Shown here: one piece after another, positions 1 through 6,019 of the stretch
Numbering within the stretch: the first letter of the stretch is position 1
Layout: every line of letters starts with the position of its first letter
Assembly: GCA_003162995.1 (NCBI GenBank)
Contig: PLUZ01000196.1
Coordinates: forward strand, 1 to 7,013
Direction: 5' to 3'
Length of the DNA stretch: 7,013 nt
Source of the DNA: Methylocapsa sp.
GTDB taxonomy: Bacteria > Pseudomonadota > Alphaproteobacteria > Rhizobiales > Beijerinckiaceae
The notes under the pieces: generated by a model
Seen by the model: only the letters and a program-made list of their open reading frames with translations
What the model was told of the DNA's origin: nothing
Database searches by the model: none
Program-made: the position numbers and the translations under genes

Positions 1-1946
1 ACGATCGCCGGCTTGGCATGCAACGGCCGATCACGCGGCGTGATTTTCTCGATGGTGTCGCGATCGCCGGGGGCGCGGCAGCCATCAGCGGTGGCTTTGA
101 GCGGGCCTTTGCCCAAGCGCCAGCCTATCCACCGGCGTTGACGCAACTCAGAGGCCAGACCAATGCGGATTTCCAAGCCATGCATGCGATCCGCGATGGC
201 ACGTTCTGGGACCGGGCCGGCCCGCCGGCCGCCACCGGAGAGCACTACGATCTGATCGTCATCGGTGCGGGGATCAGCGGGCTCGCTTCCGCTTTTCTCT
301 TCCGCCAGCGGATGGGTTCCGGGGCGCGGATCCTCATTCTCGACAACACCGATGATTTCGGCGGCCATGCCAAGCGCAATGAGTTCACGGCCTCGAACGG
401 CCGTCTCTTCATTGGCTATGCCGGTTCGCAGACGCTACAGTCGCCGGGGTTCTTCACGCCGGCGGCCGCCAAGCTGATCGCCGATGTCGGCATCGACCTC
501 GGCCGCTTCAAGGACTGGTATGACCAGGATTGGGACGAACGCCACAAGCTCGCCGAAGGGGTGTTCTTCCGTAAGGAGGACTTCGGCCAGGACGTCACCT
601 TGCGTCTCGGCGAGAAGGCTGCCGATTGGGTGCCAAACGCCCCCCTGAACGAAAAAGCGAAGAGCGACCTGATCGCACTCATCGATCGCCCGCGCGATTA
701 CCTTGCCGGCAAGAGCCGCGCTGAGAAGCGCCAGATCCTGGCCGGCACAACCTACGCCGATTTCCTCACCAAAATCGTCGGCGCGGACCCTCAGCTTCTG
801 GCCTATTTCAAAAAGTCGACGGCCGAATATTTCGGCGCCGGGATTGCCGCCACGTCCTCCATTGACGCCTGGGCGGCCAACCACCCCGGCTTCGCCGGCA
901 TGGATCTCGGCGACGCCGTCAGCCCGGCGATGAGCCCGTCGGGCCGTCTCCTGTTCAAGTCAACCGACAAATACATCCACCACTTTCCCGACGGCAACGC
1001 CTCCCTTGCGCGCGCCATCGTACGCGCGCTGATTCCAGCCGCTGTGGCGGGGAAAACGATGGAAGATCTCGTCCTCAACAAGACCGACTATAGCCGCCTC
1101 GATAAGGCGACGAGCCGCGTGCGCATTCGGCTTCGGTCGCCCTGCGTCAAGCTGCGCCATCTCGGTGACCCGGCCACGGCAAAGAGAGTCGAGGCGACCT
1201 ATCTGCAGGGCGGGCGTCTGAAGACCGTGACCGCCGGGCATATGGTGATCGCCTGTTGGCACCGTGAGATCTCCCTTATCTGCGCAGAGCTTGGCGAGGC
1301 GCAGAAGGAGGCGCTGGCCGATCAGCAAAAGGTGCCGCTCGTCTATGGCACTGTGCTGATCCGCAACTGGTCGGCCTTCAGCAAACTCGGAATCTCCGGT
1401 TTCAAGGACCTTGCCGGCTTTTGGGATGGCGCCTCCATCGATTTTCCCGTCTCCGTCGGCTCCTATCGTTTCCCCGAGGATCCCGCCGAGCCGATGCTCC
1501 TGCATCTGCCCAAGGTCGCTGTCTACGAGGGCGGTGCCACGCCGCGCGAGCAGAACCTGGCCGGGCGATACGGCCTCACTGCGCTCTCCTTCGAGGATTA
1601 TGAGCGCGAGATTCGCGACCTGCTCGCCCGCGCGCTTGGCGCGGGCGGCTTTGATCCGGCCGGCGATATCGAAGCCATCACCGTAAACCGCTGGTCGCAT
1701 GGCTACAGTTACGAGTATATGCGTCCCTGGGATGCTTATTGGCCAACAGGACCGTTGCCGATCGGTATCTCGCGCAAGGGGTGGGGACGAATCGCCATCG
1801 CAAATGCCGACGCGGGCGCCTATGCCTATGCGAATTCCGCCATCGACCAGGCGGCGAGGGCGGTTACGGAGCTGCTAGGTCCAATTGGAGGCGCACCGGA
1901 ATTTGCCACCTTCCCTGGCCCGCCATTGGATAAGATCGGACTGTGA
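1..1946 (+). CDS. Tat-exported FAD-dependent oxidoreductase, spermidine dehydrogenase-like (5' end beyond window)
   Basis: This is probably a periplasmic flavoprotein amine oxidase. From the ATG at 18, residues 5-14 hold a twin-arginine motif (TRRDFLDG), followed by an Ala/Gly-rich hydrophobic stretch and a likely AFAQA cleavage site near residue 34. The dinucleotide-binding fold follows at about 77-123: GxGxxG at 83-88, a beta strand ending in Asp, then DDFGGHAKRNEF. The C-terminal stretch (about 556-620: VNRWSHGY, YMRPWDAYWP, then the AIANADAGAYAYANSAIDQA segment) looks like the second flavin-contacting region. Overall it resembles Pseudomonas SpdH, a spermidine dehydrogenase reported to carry FAD and heme; this is recalled, not searched. 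Substrate is uncertain: the family also contains proteins known only as FAD oxidoreductases. The ATG at 18 has no good ribosome site, and the frame stays open to the left edge, reading DRRLG before that Met. Relatives often have a few residues before the RR motif, so the true start is probably upstream. Start 1 is the window edge. Confidence 0.8.
   Translation, partial: DRRLGMQRPITRRDFLDGVAIAGGAAAISGGFERAFAQAPAYPPALTQLRGQTNADFQAMHAIRDGTFWDRAGPPAATGEHYDLIVIGAGISGLASAFLFRQRMGSGARILILDNTDDFGGHAKRNEFTASNGRLFIGYAGSQTLQSPGFFTPAAAKLIADVGIDLGRFKDWYDQDWDERHKLAEGVFFRKEDFGQDVTLRLGEKAADWVPNAPLNEKAKSDLIALIDRPRDYLAGKSRAEKRQILAGTTYADFLTKIVGADPQLLAYFKKSTAEYFGAGIAATSSIDAWAANHPGFAGMDLGDAVSPAMSPSGRLLFKSTDKYIHHFPDGNASLARAIVRALIPAAVAGKTMEDLVLNKTDYSRLDKATSRVRIRLRSPCVKLRHLGDPATAKRVEATYLQGGRLKTVTAGHMVIACWHREISLICAELGEAQKEALADQQKVPLVYGTVLIRNWSAFSKLGISGFKDLAGFWDGASIDFPVSVGSYRFPEDPAEPMLLHLPKVAVYEGGATPREQNLAGRYGLTALSFEDYEREIRDLLARALGAGGFDPAGDIEAITVNRWSHGYSYEYMRPWDAYWPTGPLPIGISRKGWGRIAIANADAGAYAYANSAIDQAARAVTELLGPIGGAPEFATFPGPPLDKIGL
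1625..1647. repeat. 9-bp GC-only hairpin inside the oxidoreductase gene
   Basis: CGCCCGCGC (1625-1633) and GCGCGGGCG (1639-1647) pair perfectly around a 5-base loop, all within codons for the Leu-Ala-Arg-Ala-Leu-Gly-Ala-Gly-Gly segment. It is a very stable potential stem in the mRNA. GC-rich coding DNA produces such stems by chance, so no function is claimed. Confidence 0.55.
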
Positions 1947-2030
1947 GTGACGGGCGCCGAAGGCAGCGCGATCCCACTAGAGGTTACCCGCCACATTGGA
2001 TGCCGCAACGAAGATGTCTTGGAGTCCGCC

Positions 2031-2366
2031 ATGCACGACAAAAGGCTCGCCCCGCTGATCGCCGTCTTGGCGCTCAGCCTTGATCTCACCTCCGCGCATG
2101 CCGGACCTTGCACTGCAAAGATCAAACAATTTGAGAGAGCCGTGCGAAACGCGAAACCGGGTCCTGGCGTTGGACCGAGTTTGCCCCAATCAATTGGGGC
2201 GCAACTGAGTTATCAACCGACGCCTGAATCGGTGAAGAAGGCCGAACAGCGTGCCCAAGCGGGATTCGAGGCAGTGTTGGCGCGCGCCAAAAAGCTGGAT
2301 GCGGAAGGCAAACGAGCCGCCTGCACGGAAGCGCTTACCGACGCCAAGCTCATCTATTTTCAATGA
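2031..2366 (+). CDS. Small secreted protein of unknown function
   Basis: This is a 111-residue protein with a clear Sec signal peptide: a Lys/Arg N-terminus, a hydrophobic core (LAPLIAVLALSLDL) and an SAHA cleavage site near residue 24. The mature part begins GPCTAKIKQFERAV, continues with a Pro/Gly-rich turn and the segment PQSIGAQLSYQPTPESV (about 52-68), then a helical stretch to the end. It has two cysteines (27 and 98), which could form a disulfide in the periplasm. This layout is familiar from many unnamed Hyphomicrobiales proteins, but I know no function. I chose the ATG at 2031 because GGAG (2021-2024) sits six bases upstream and the signal peptide follows directly. A GTG at 1947, abutting the stop of the preceding gene, would add 28 residues without signal character. 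The 84-base gap to the oxidoreductase would allow co-transcription. A role as a partner of the exported oxidoreductase is only a guess from position. Confidence 0.75.
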   Translation: MHDKRLAPLIAVLALSLDLTSAHAGPCTAKIKQFERAVRNAKPGPGVGPSLPQSIGAQLSYQPTPESVKKAEQRAQAGFEAVLARAKKLDAEGKRAACTEALTDAKLIYFQ

Positions 2367-2373
2367 CGGAGAG

Positions 2374-2400
2374 GCCGTTTCGCCGGCGTTTGAAACAGGC
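2374..2400. terminator. Imperfect hairpin between convergent genes
   Basis: GCC-GTTTC (2374-2381) can pair with GAAAC-GGC (2392-2400, one bulged A at 2397) around a 10-base loop. It lies 8 bases past the stop of the secreted-protein gene and 30 bases past the mbfA stop, where a shared terminator would be expected. No T-run follows on either strand, so it is not a classical intrinsic terminator, and the call rests mainly on position. Confidence 0.25.
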
Positions 2401-2430
2401 TGCAACGGTCCGACCGGCAACGTCCCCGCA

Positions 2431-3402
2431 TCAAGACGCGCCGATCAGAATGCCTGCCGCCAGCACGATGGCACCGCCGAGAACGATCTGCAAAGCCGCC
2501 TTGAAGAAGGGCGTATCCATATACCGCGTGCGGACCAAGGCGATGATCCAAAGTTCGCAAAAGACGACGACGCCGGCGATCGCGGTTGCGATCCAGAACG
2601 CATCGGGAATCGAGTTCGGCACGAGATAGGGCAGGGTATGGCCGATCCCGCCGAGCGCCGTCATCAAGCCGCAAATGGCACCGCGCAACACTGGCGAGCC
2701 GCGCCCGGTGATCGAGCCATCATCCGACAGTGCCTCGGCAAAGCCCATGCTAATACCGGCGCCGAGCGATGCCGCGAGGCCGACGAGAAACGTCTGCCAG
2801 TTATTATGCGTCGCGAAAGCCGCCGCGAACACCGGCGCCAGAGTAGACACCGAGCCATCCATCAGCCCGACGAGCCCCGGCTGCACATATTGCAAAAGAA
2901 AAATCTGGTCGCTGGTTTTCGCTTCCTTGGCCCGCGCGCCAGGCGTCAGAATCGTGCTCTCGAGATTGGCCGCAATCTCCTCATGTGTTTGTTCGGTCTC
3001 CGCAAGATCGCTTAAGAGCTTGCGAACGCCCGGATCCTGCGCATGTTTGGCCGCCTTCTGATAGAAGCCGAAGGCCTCCGCCTCGCGTAATTCGGCCTCT
3101 CTGCGGATGGTGTCGAGGGAAAGATTCTTGGTCAGCCAAACCGGCGGCCTTTTAATGAAGAAGTTCACATCACCGCGGCGAATTGGCAAAATATGCGAAC
3201 CGAAGCGCTGCTGGTACAGGTCGGTGAGCATTTGGTGATGGCTTTCCTCGACCAAGGCCATTTCTTCGAACACCTTTGAGGTGCTCGGGTAGCGATCATG
3301 AAGATCCTCCGCGAAGGTCAGATAGACGCGATTGTCATCTTCCTCGGAGGCGATAGCCAAGGCGAGAATCTCGCGTTCGCTCAAATCATCGAAACTTTTC
3401 AT
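2431..3402 (-). CDS. mbfA: Membrane-bound ferritin MbfA (erythrin-VIT1 iron exporter)
   Basis: This 323-residue protein has a ferritin-like di-iron domain (about 1-150) fused to a VIT1-type transporter domain (about 165-323). The first part shows the ligand pattern of an erythrin: E20-E21 in ASEEDDNRVY, EESHH at 52-56, E107 in the third helix, and ETEQTH at 135-140. The second part has about five membrane segments (roughly 172-198, 203-226, 236-258, 267-290, 298-320), with the VIT1-like MDGSVSTLAP after the first and MGFAEALSDDG (219-229) in the second. In Agrobacterium and Bradyrhizobium, MbfA exports iron across the inner membrane, protects against iron and peroxide stress, and is repressed by Irr. 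The ATG at 3402 has GGAG at 3410-3413, seven bases away. The gene has its own 222-base leader with candidate operators, so it is probably monocistronic. It converges with the secreted-protein gene. Length and ligands appear complete. Confidence 0.95.
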   Translation of the reverse strand: MKSFDDLSEREILALAIASEEDDNRVYLTFAEDLHDRYPSTSKVFEEMALVEESHHQMLTDLYQQRFGSHILPIRRGDVNFFIKRPPVWLTKNLSLDTIRREAELREAEAFGFYQKAAKHAQDPGVRKLLSDLAETEQTHEEIAANLESTILTPGARAKEAKTSDQIFLLQYVQPGLVGLMDGSVSTLAPVFAAAFATHNNWQTFLVGLAASLGAGISMGFAEALSDDGSITGRGSPVLRGAICGLMTALGGIGHTLPYLVPNSIPDAFWIATAIAGVVVFCELWIIALVRTRYMDTPFFKAALQIVLGGAIVLAAGILIGAS

Positions 3403-3409
3403 GCAAGCG

Positions 3410-3413
3410 CTCC
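3410..3413 (-). promoter_or_regulatory. mbfA ribosome-binding site
   Basis: GGAG on the minus strand, seven bases before the mbfA ATG. It supports the start at 3402, which gives a normal erythrin N-terminus (MKSFDDLSEREILALAIASEE). Confidence 0.6.
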
Positions 3414-3423
3414 GAAAACGGCA

Positions 3424-3440
3424 CTTAAGTTTACTCTAAG
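3424..3440 (-). promoter_or_regulatory. Possible Irr-type (ICE-like) operator upstream of mbfA
   Basis: Read on the minus strand, this is CTTAGAGTAAACTTAAG, an A/T-rich imperfect inverted repeat (CTTA...TAAG ends) in a GC-rich genome, 22-38 bases before the mbfA start. The left half is close to the TTTAGA half of the iron-control element bound by Irr, which represses mbfA in related bacteria. The right half matches poorly. The position suits a repressor site over the promoter or early leader, but the identification is an inference from a weak match and known mbfA biology. Confidence 0.28.
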
Positions 3441-3467
3441 CGCGACAACTCAAGACTTCCAGCATGT

Positions 3468-3477
3468 TTTCATGAAA
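3468..3477. promoter_or_regulatory. Perfect palindrome TTTCATGAAA in the mbfA leader
   Basis: This 10-bp perfect palindrome lies 66-75 bases upstream of the mbfA start. It overlaps a CATG-TTTT-CATG arrangement (3463-3474). It could be an operator half or simply chance in a short A/T-rich patch, and no regulator can be named. Confidence 0.2.
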
Positions 3478-3624
3478 TATCGAAGAAGGTGTTCGCCCCT
3501 TGCTCCGGCTGCAGGAGCCAGCGTTTTGTCATGATTGGAAATAGGTTCGTACCATCGTGTCGACAAACCGTAGAGACGCAGAGAAACGAGGAATCAAACA
3601 AGGGACAGGTCATGCTCGATTGCC

Positions 3625-3843
3625 TCAGTTCGACTCGCCGAGCTTAAAAAAAGCAGCGGCAGCGCTGAGAGAGGCTTGTTTGACACTTAGCGCCTCCTCA
3701 AGCCGCACGATTTCAGCCTTCAAGGCCGCGATGCGTTCATTAAGTTCTTGCACGGAAAGATCATCGAGACTCTGTCCGATCTCGTGAGAAGACGCCGGTT
3801 TTCGTGGCGGCGCGCCGAAAATCTCATCATTATCTCCAACCAT
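3625..3843 (-). CDS. DUF1192 family small coiled-coil protein
   Basis: This is a 72-residue protein of the DUF1192 family, widespread in Alphaproteobacteria and without an assigned function. The family layout is present: an acidic N-terminus leading to IFGAPPRKP (8-16), the conserved HEIGQSLDDLSV (20-31), a Leu/Glu/Lys-rich heptad region suited to a coiled coil (about 31-60, with ELNERIAALKAEIVRLEE), and an Ala-rich tail ending AAFFKLGESN. It has no signal peptide or membrane segment, so it should be a small cytoplasmic, self-associating or scaffold-like protein. The ATG at 3843 is preceded seven bases upstream by GAGGTG (3851-3856), a good ribosome site. A 176-base gap separates it from dinB. 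A weak -10-like TACAAT (3887-3892, minus strand) in that gap hints at its own promoter. The 13-bp inverted repeat lies in the same leader, its near arm ending 17 bases from the start codon. Confidence 0.85.
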   Translation of the reverse strand: MVGDNDEIFGAPPRKPASSHEIGQSLDDLSVQELNERIAALKAEIVRLEEALSVKQASLSAAAAFFKLGESN

Positions 3844-3859
3844 GGCGAATCACCTCGTC

Positions 3860-3961
3860 TTGCCGTGAAAACCATGAATTCCGAGTATTGTATCACCCTT
3901 CATTGGAACCAGGTCATGCGCTGCTATAACGGCTGCCCTTGCCTTGGCGTTTTCACGGCAA
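3860..3961. repeat. 13-bp perfect inverted repeat enclosing 76 bp
   Basis: TTGCCGTGAAAAC at 3860-3872 is the exact reverse complement of GTTTTCACGGCAA at 3949-3961. Pairing stops at once on both sides, and the flanks show no obvious target-site duplication. The structure lies wholly inside the 176-base gap between dinB and the DUF1192 gene. It could be two sites for one regulator facing each other, the ends of a tiny non-coding mobile element, or a long-range stem in the DUF1192 leader transcript. The sequence alone does not decide. Confidence 0.7.
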
Positions 3962-4008
3962 TCCGCTGTAAGCTGGTGCGTGAGACCTGTGCAAGCAACA
4001 GCGGGGAT

Positions 4009-4019
4009 CGAAATATTTG
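4009..4019. repeat. 11-bp direct repeat, copy downstream of dinB
   Basis: Second copy of CGAAATATTTG, abutting the last base of the dinB stop codon. See the copy at 5134-5144 for its partner. Confidence 0.3.
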
Positions 4020-5120
4020 TTAAAAAAGTTCCCATTGCCGCGGCTCAAGAGTCATTTGTGGCACCGCGGCCGCGTTTTCTGATTGAAGGGAGGAGAGCGA
4101 AACACCGAGAAGGCGGACGCCTTTCTGCATCGGAAACAATGGCGCGAGCAACTCCAGACCAATCCGCGTCAAGGTCAGTTGATCGGCGACAATATCCGGG
4201 CATGTCCGGCTGCGGGTAAGGATTTGAAAGTCGGCAAATTTCACTTTCAAAGTCACCGTCCGTCCCCGCACAGCGGTGGCCTCGAATTGACGCCACACCT
4301 TTCCGGTGATCTGCAGAAGCTTCGCCTGCATATCCTCCGGCGCGATGAGATCATAGGAAAACGTTGTTTCCGCGCCGATCGATTTGCGGATCCGGTTGGC
4401 GCACACGGGACGATGATCGACCCCCCTGGAAATCCAATAATAATAGGGTCCTGCCTTGCCGAAGTGCTCCTGCAAGAAGGCTTGTGTTTGCGCCTTGAGA
4501 TCTAAGCCGGTGAAAATCCCGAGCCGGTTCATCTTCGCGGCCGTCACCGGACCTACACCGTGGAACCGATCGACGTTCAGCGCTTCGACGAAAGCCGGAC
4601 CCATCGCAGGAGTGATGACAAAAAGCCCATCGGGCTTTCGATGGTCCGACGCGAGTTTGGCAAGGAATTTATTGTAGGACACGCCCGCCGATGCGGTCAG
4701 GTTGAGTTCCGCACGGATCTTCGCCCTGATCAGCTCGGCAATCTCGGACGCAGAGGCGATGCCATAAAGGTTATCGGTTACATCGAGATAGGCCTCATCG
4801 AGCGACAATGGCTCAATGACCGGCGTGTGCTCAGCGAGAATCGCACGAATCTGCAACGAGACTTCTTTGTAGATGTCGAATCGTGGTTCGACGAAAATAA
4901 GGTCAGGGCATTTCCTGCGCGCCGTTACGGATGGCATTGCCGAACGGACACCGAACTTGCGTGCTTCATAGCTAGCGGCAGCGACAACGCCGCGTTCACG
5001 CGAGCTGCCGACCGCGACCGGTCTGCCACGCAACACCGGATTATCGCGTTGTTCGACGGACGCGAAGAATGCGTCCATATCGATATGAAGCACCTTGCGT
5101 GGGCGCGACGCTTCTTCCAT
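4020..5120 (-). CDS. dinB: DNA polymerase IV (Y-family translesion polymerase)
   Basis: This 366-residue Y-family polymerase copies past damaged bases with low fidelity and no proofreading. The palm has the first metal site in HIDMDAFFASVEQ (D14, D16; F19 aligns with the steric-gate Phe of E. coli DinB) and the second in SLDEAYLDVT (D108, E109). The fingers segment (about 45-65: VAAASYEARKFGVRSAMPS) is typical. A helix-hairpin-helix thumb follows (about 183-205, FHGVGPVTAAKMNRLGI), then the little finger (about 245-345, from KSIGAETTFSYDL). The protein ends in QWELF, a good QxxLF-type sliding-clamp motif right at the C-terminus. Length is about normal for DinB. The start at 5120 gives the usual short lead-in, though its ribosome site is weak (AGG at 5129-5131). 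It begins 53 bases past the ppk2 stop, so read-through is possible. I saw no alphaproteobacterial LexA box (GTTC-N7-GTTC) in that gap, so SOS control is not evident. Confidence 0.97.
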   Translation of the reverse strand: MEEASRPRKVLHIDMDAFFASVEQRDNPVLRGRPVAVGSSRERGVVAAASYEARKFGVRSAMPSVTARRKCPDLIFVEPRFDIYKEVSLQIRAILAEHTPVIEPLSLDEAYLDVTDNLYGIASASEIAELIRAKIRAELNLTASAGVSYNKFLAKLASDHRKPDGLFVITPAMGPAFVEALNVDRFHGVGPVTAAKMNRLGIFTGLDLKAQTQAFLQEHFGKAGPYYYWISRGVDHRPVCANRIRKSIGAETTFSYDLIAPEDMQAKLLQITGKVWRQFEATAVRGRTVTLKVKFADFQILTRSRTCPDIVADQLTLTRIGLELLAPLFPMQKGVRLLGVSLSSLQSENAAAVPQMTLEPRQWELF

Positions 5121-5133
5121 CGCACTGACCTGA

Positions 5134-5144
5134 CGAAATATTTG
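5134..5144. repeat. 11-bp direct repeat, copy upstream of dinB
   Basis: CGAAATATTTG occurs here, 14-24 bases before the dinB start, and again at 4009-4019, immediately beyond the dinB stop codon. The core AAATATTT is self-complementary. The two copies bracket dinB almost exactly, but an 11-mer recurring in 7 kb is not rare by chance. Confidence 0.3.
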
Positions 5145-5158
5145 GGCGTTGTCACGCC
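5145..5158 (-). other. Small hairpin in the ppk2-dinB gap
   Basis: GGCGT and ACGCC form a perfect 5-bp stem around a 4-base loop, 25-38 bases before dinB and 16 bases past the ppk2 stop. On the minus strand it is followed by CAAATATTT rather than a T-run. It could be a weak or attenuating terminator of the ATPase-ppk2 operon, or an operator for dinB. A consensus TTGACA (5172-5177, minus strand) lies just upstream, overlapping the ppk2 stop codon, and could be a -35 box for dinB. No good -10 hexamer stands 16-18 bases from it. Confidence 0.3.
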
Positions 5159-5173
5159 GTTAAGTATTGATTG

Positions 5174-6019
5174 TCAATGGGCCTTTTTCTCCTCCTCCAC
5201 GGCCGCATGATATTTGCGCCGGATATCGGCAAGATCGACCGTCGGCTTCGGAAACGACATGCCGAGCTCCTCCATTGTGTCGGCGACAATCTGCGACACC
5301 GCTAGATTGCGAAACCATTTGTGATTCGACGGGATCACATACCATGGCGCGTGATGCGTGCTGGTTGCGCTCAAAGCGTCTTCGAAAGCCGCGACATAGT
5401 CGTCCCAGAGCTCGCGTTCCGAATAGTCGGATTCGCTGATCTTCCAGTTGCGCGCCGGATCGTCGAGCCGCTGCTCGAAGCGAGAGAGTTGCTCTTCCTT
5501 GCTGATATGCAGGAAGAACTTCAAGATCCGGGTTTGGCTCTCGAGAAGTTCGGTCTCAAAGTCGCGGATCCGGTCATAACGCGCGGTCCAGGTCGCTTTG
5601 TCGATCAGCTTGTGGACCCTAGTTACCAACACATCCTCGTAGTGGGAGCGATTAAAGATCGACACCCATCCCTTGGGCGGCGCATGCGGATGCACACGCC
5701 AGAGGAAGTCATGCGCGAGTTCCAAGGGTGTCGGCTGCTTAAAGCCGGTCACCGAAGCGCCTTGCGGATTGAAGGCGGCGAACACATGGTCGACGGTTCC
5801 ATCCTTGCCGCCAGCATCTAGGGCCTGCAGCACAATCAGAATCCCGTGTTTTCTTTCGGCATACAGCAAAGTCTGCATTTGGCCGAGCTTCTGGCGGTAA
5901 TGCTCCAATTCGGCTGCAGCCGTTTCGTGGGTCTCGTGGTGCCCCTTATAGGCCGGATCGATATCTTTCAGGCAAAGTCTATGCCCGGGTTCGACGACGA
6001 ATTGCTTACGATAATCCAT
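5174..6019 (-). CDS. ppk2: Polyphosphate kinase 2 family, probably class III (polyP:nucleotide phosphotransferase)
   Basis: This 281-residue cytoplasmic enzyme transfers phosphate between polyphosphate and nucleotides. It has the PPK2 P-loop LDAGGKDGTVDHVF (67-80; K72, D73), the GFKQPTPLELAHDFLWRVH segment (92-110) and the second motif FNRSHYEDVLVTRVH (122-136). A lid region follows at about 178-195, rich in Arg, with FEQRLDDPARNWK. The NRSHYE form (Asn where many PPK2 proteins have Asp, as in DRSWYNR) is what I associate with class III enzymes, which can phosphorylate AMP as well as ADP. The class is an inference from the motif, not from a tree. Its length of about 280 residues suits a single-domain PPK2. 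The ATG at 6019 has a strong GGAGG site (6025-6029) located inside the end of the ATPase gene, and the two genes overlap by 14 bases. They should be co-transcribed and translationally coupled. The direction in vivo is probably nucleotide rephosphorylation from polyP, useful under energy stress. Confidence 0.93.
   Translation of the reverse strand: MDYRKQFVVEPGHRLCLKDIDPAYKGHHETHETAAAELEHYRQKLGQMQTLLYAERKHGILIVLQALDAGGKDGTVDHVFAAFNPQGASVTGFKQPTPLELAHDFLWRVHPHAPPKGWVSIFNRSHYEDVLVTRVHKLIDKATWTARYDRIRDFETELLESQTRILKFFLHISKEEQLSRFEQRLDDPARNWKISESDYSERELWDDYVAAFEDALSATSTHHAPWYVIPSNHKWFRNLAVSQIVADTMEELGMSFPKPTVDLADIRRKYHAAVEEEKKAH

Noticed and set aside
213..224. 12-bp palindrome CGGGCCGGCCCG
   Set aside because: It lies inside the oxidoreductase coding sequence and is explained by Arg/Ala/Gly/Pro codons in GC-rich DNA.
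960..1700. Minus-strand 246-codon frame opposite the oxidoreductase
   Set aside because: Antisense shadow of conserved flavoprotein sequence, with no recognisable product.
2251..3015. Plus-strand 254-codon frame opposite mbfA
   Set aside because: It is antisense to a complete, clearly recognised mbfA. The translation is Arg/Glu/Ala-rich without domain features, typical of a shadow frame in GC-rich DNA.
3502..3518. GCTCC/GGAGC hairpin in the mbfA leader as a terminator
   Set aside because: The stem is only 5 bp. On the minus strand no T-run follows, and on the plus strand, where TTTT follows, there is no gene to terminate.
3470..3613. Minus-strand 47-codon reading frame in the mbfA leader
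   Set aside because: No convincing ribosome site, no family resemblance, composition not like coding DNA, and it runs through the candidate operator region.
3844..4019. Possible tRNA or small RNA gene in the gap
   Set aside because: I found no cloverleaf, no TTCRANY arm and no terminator with a T-run. Only the inverted repeat stands out.
3850..4035. Minus-strand 61-codon reading frame filling the dinB-DUF1192 gap
   Set aside because: It overlaps the end of dinB, and its third codon positions are far less GC-rich than those of its neighbours. No ribosome site, no recognisable motif, and it contains the inverted repeat.
4560..5210. Plus-strand 216-codon frame opposite dinB
   Set aside because: Antisense to the catalytic core of Pol IV, with no domain features.
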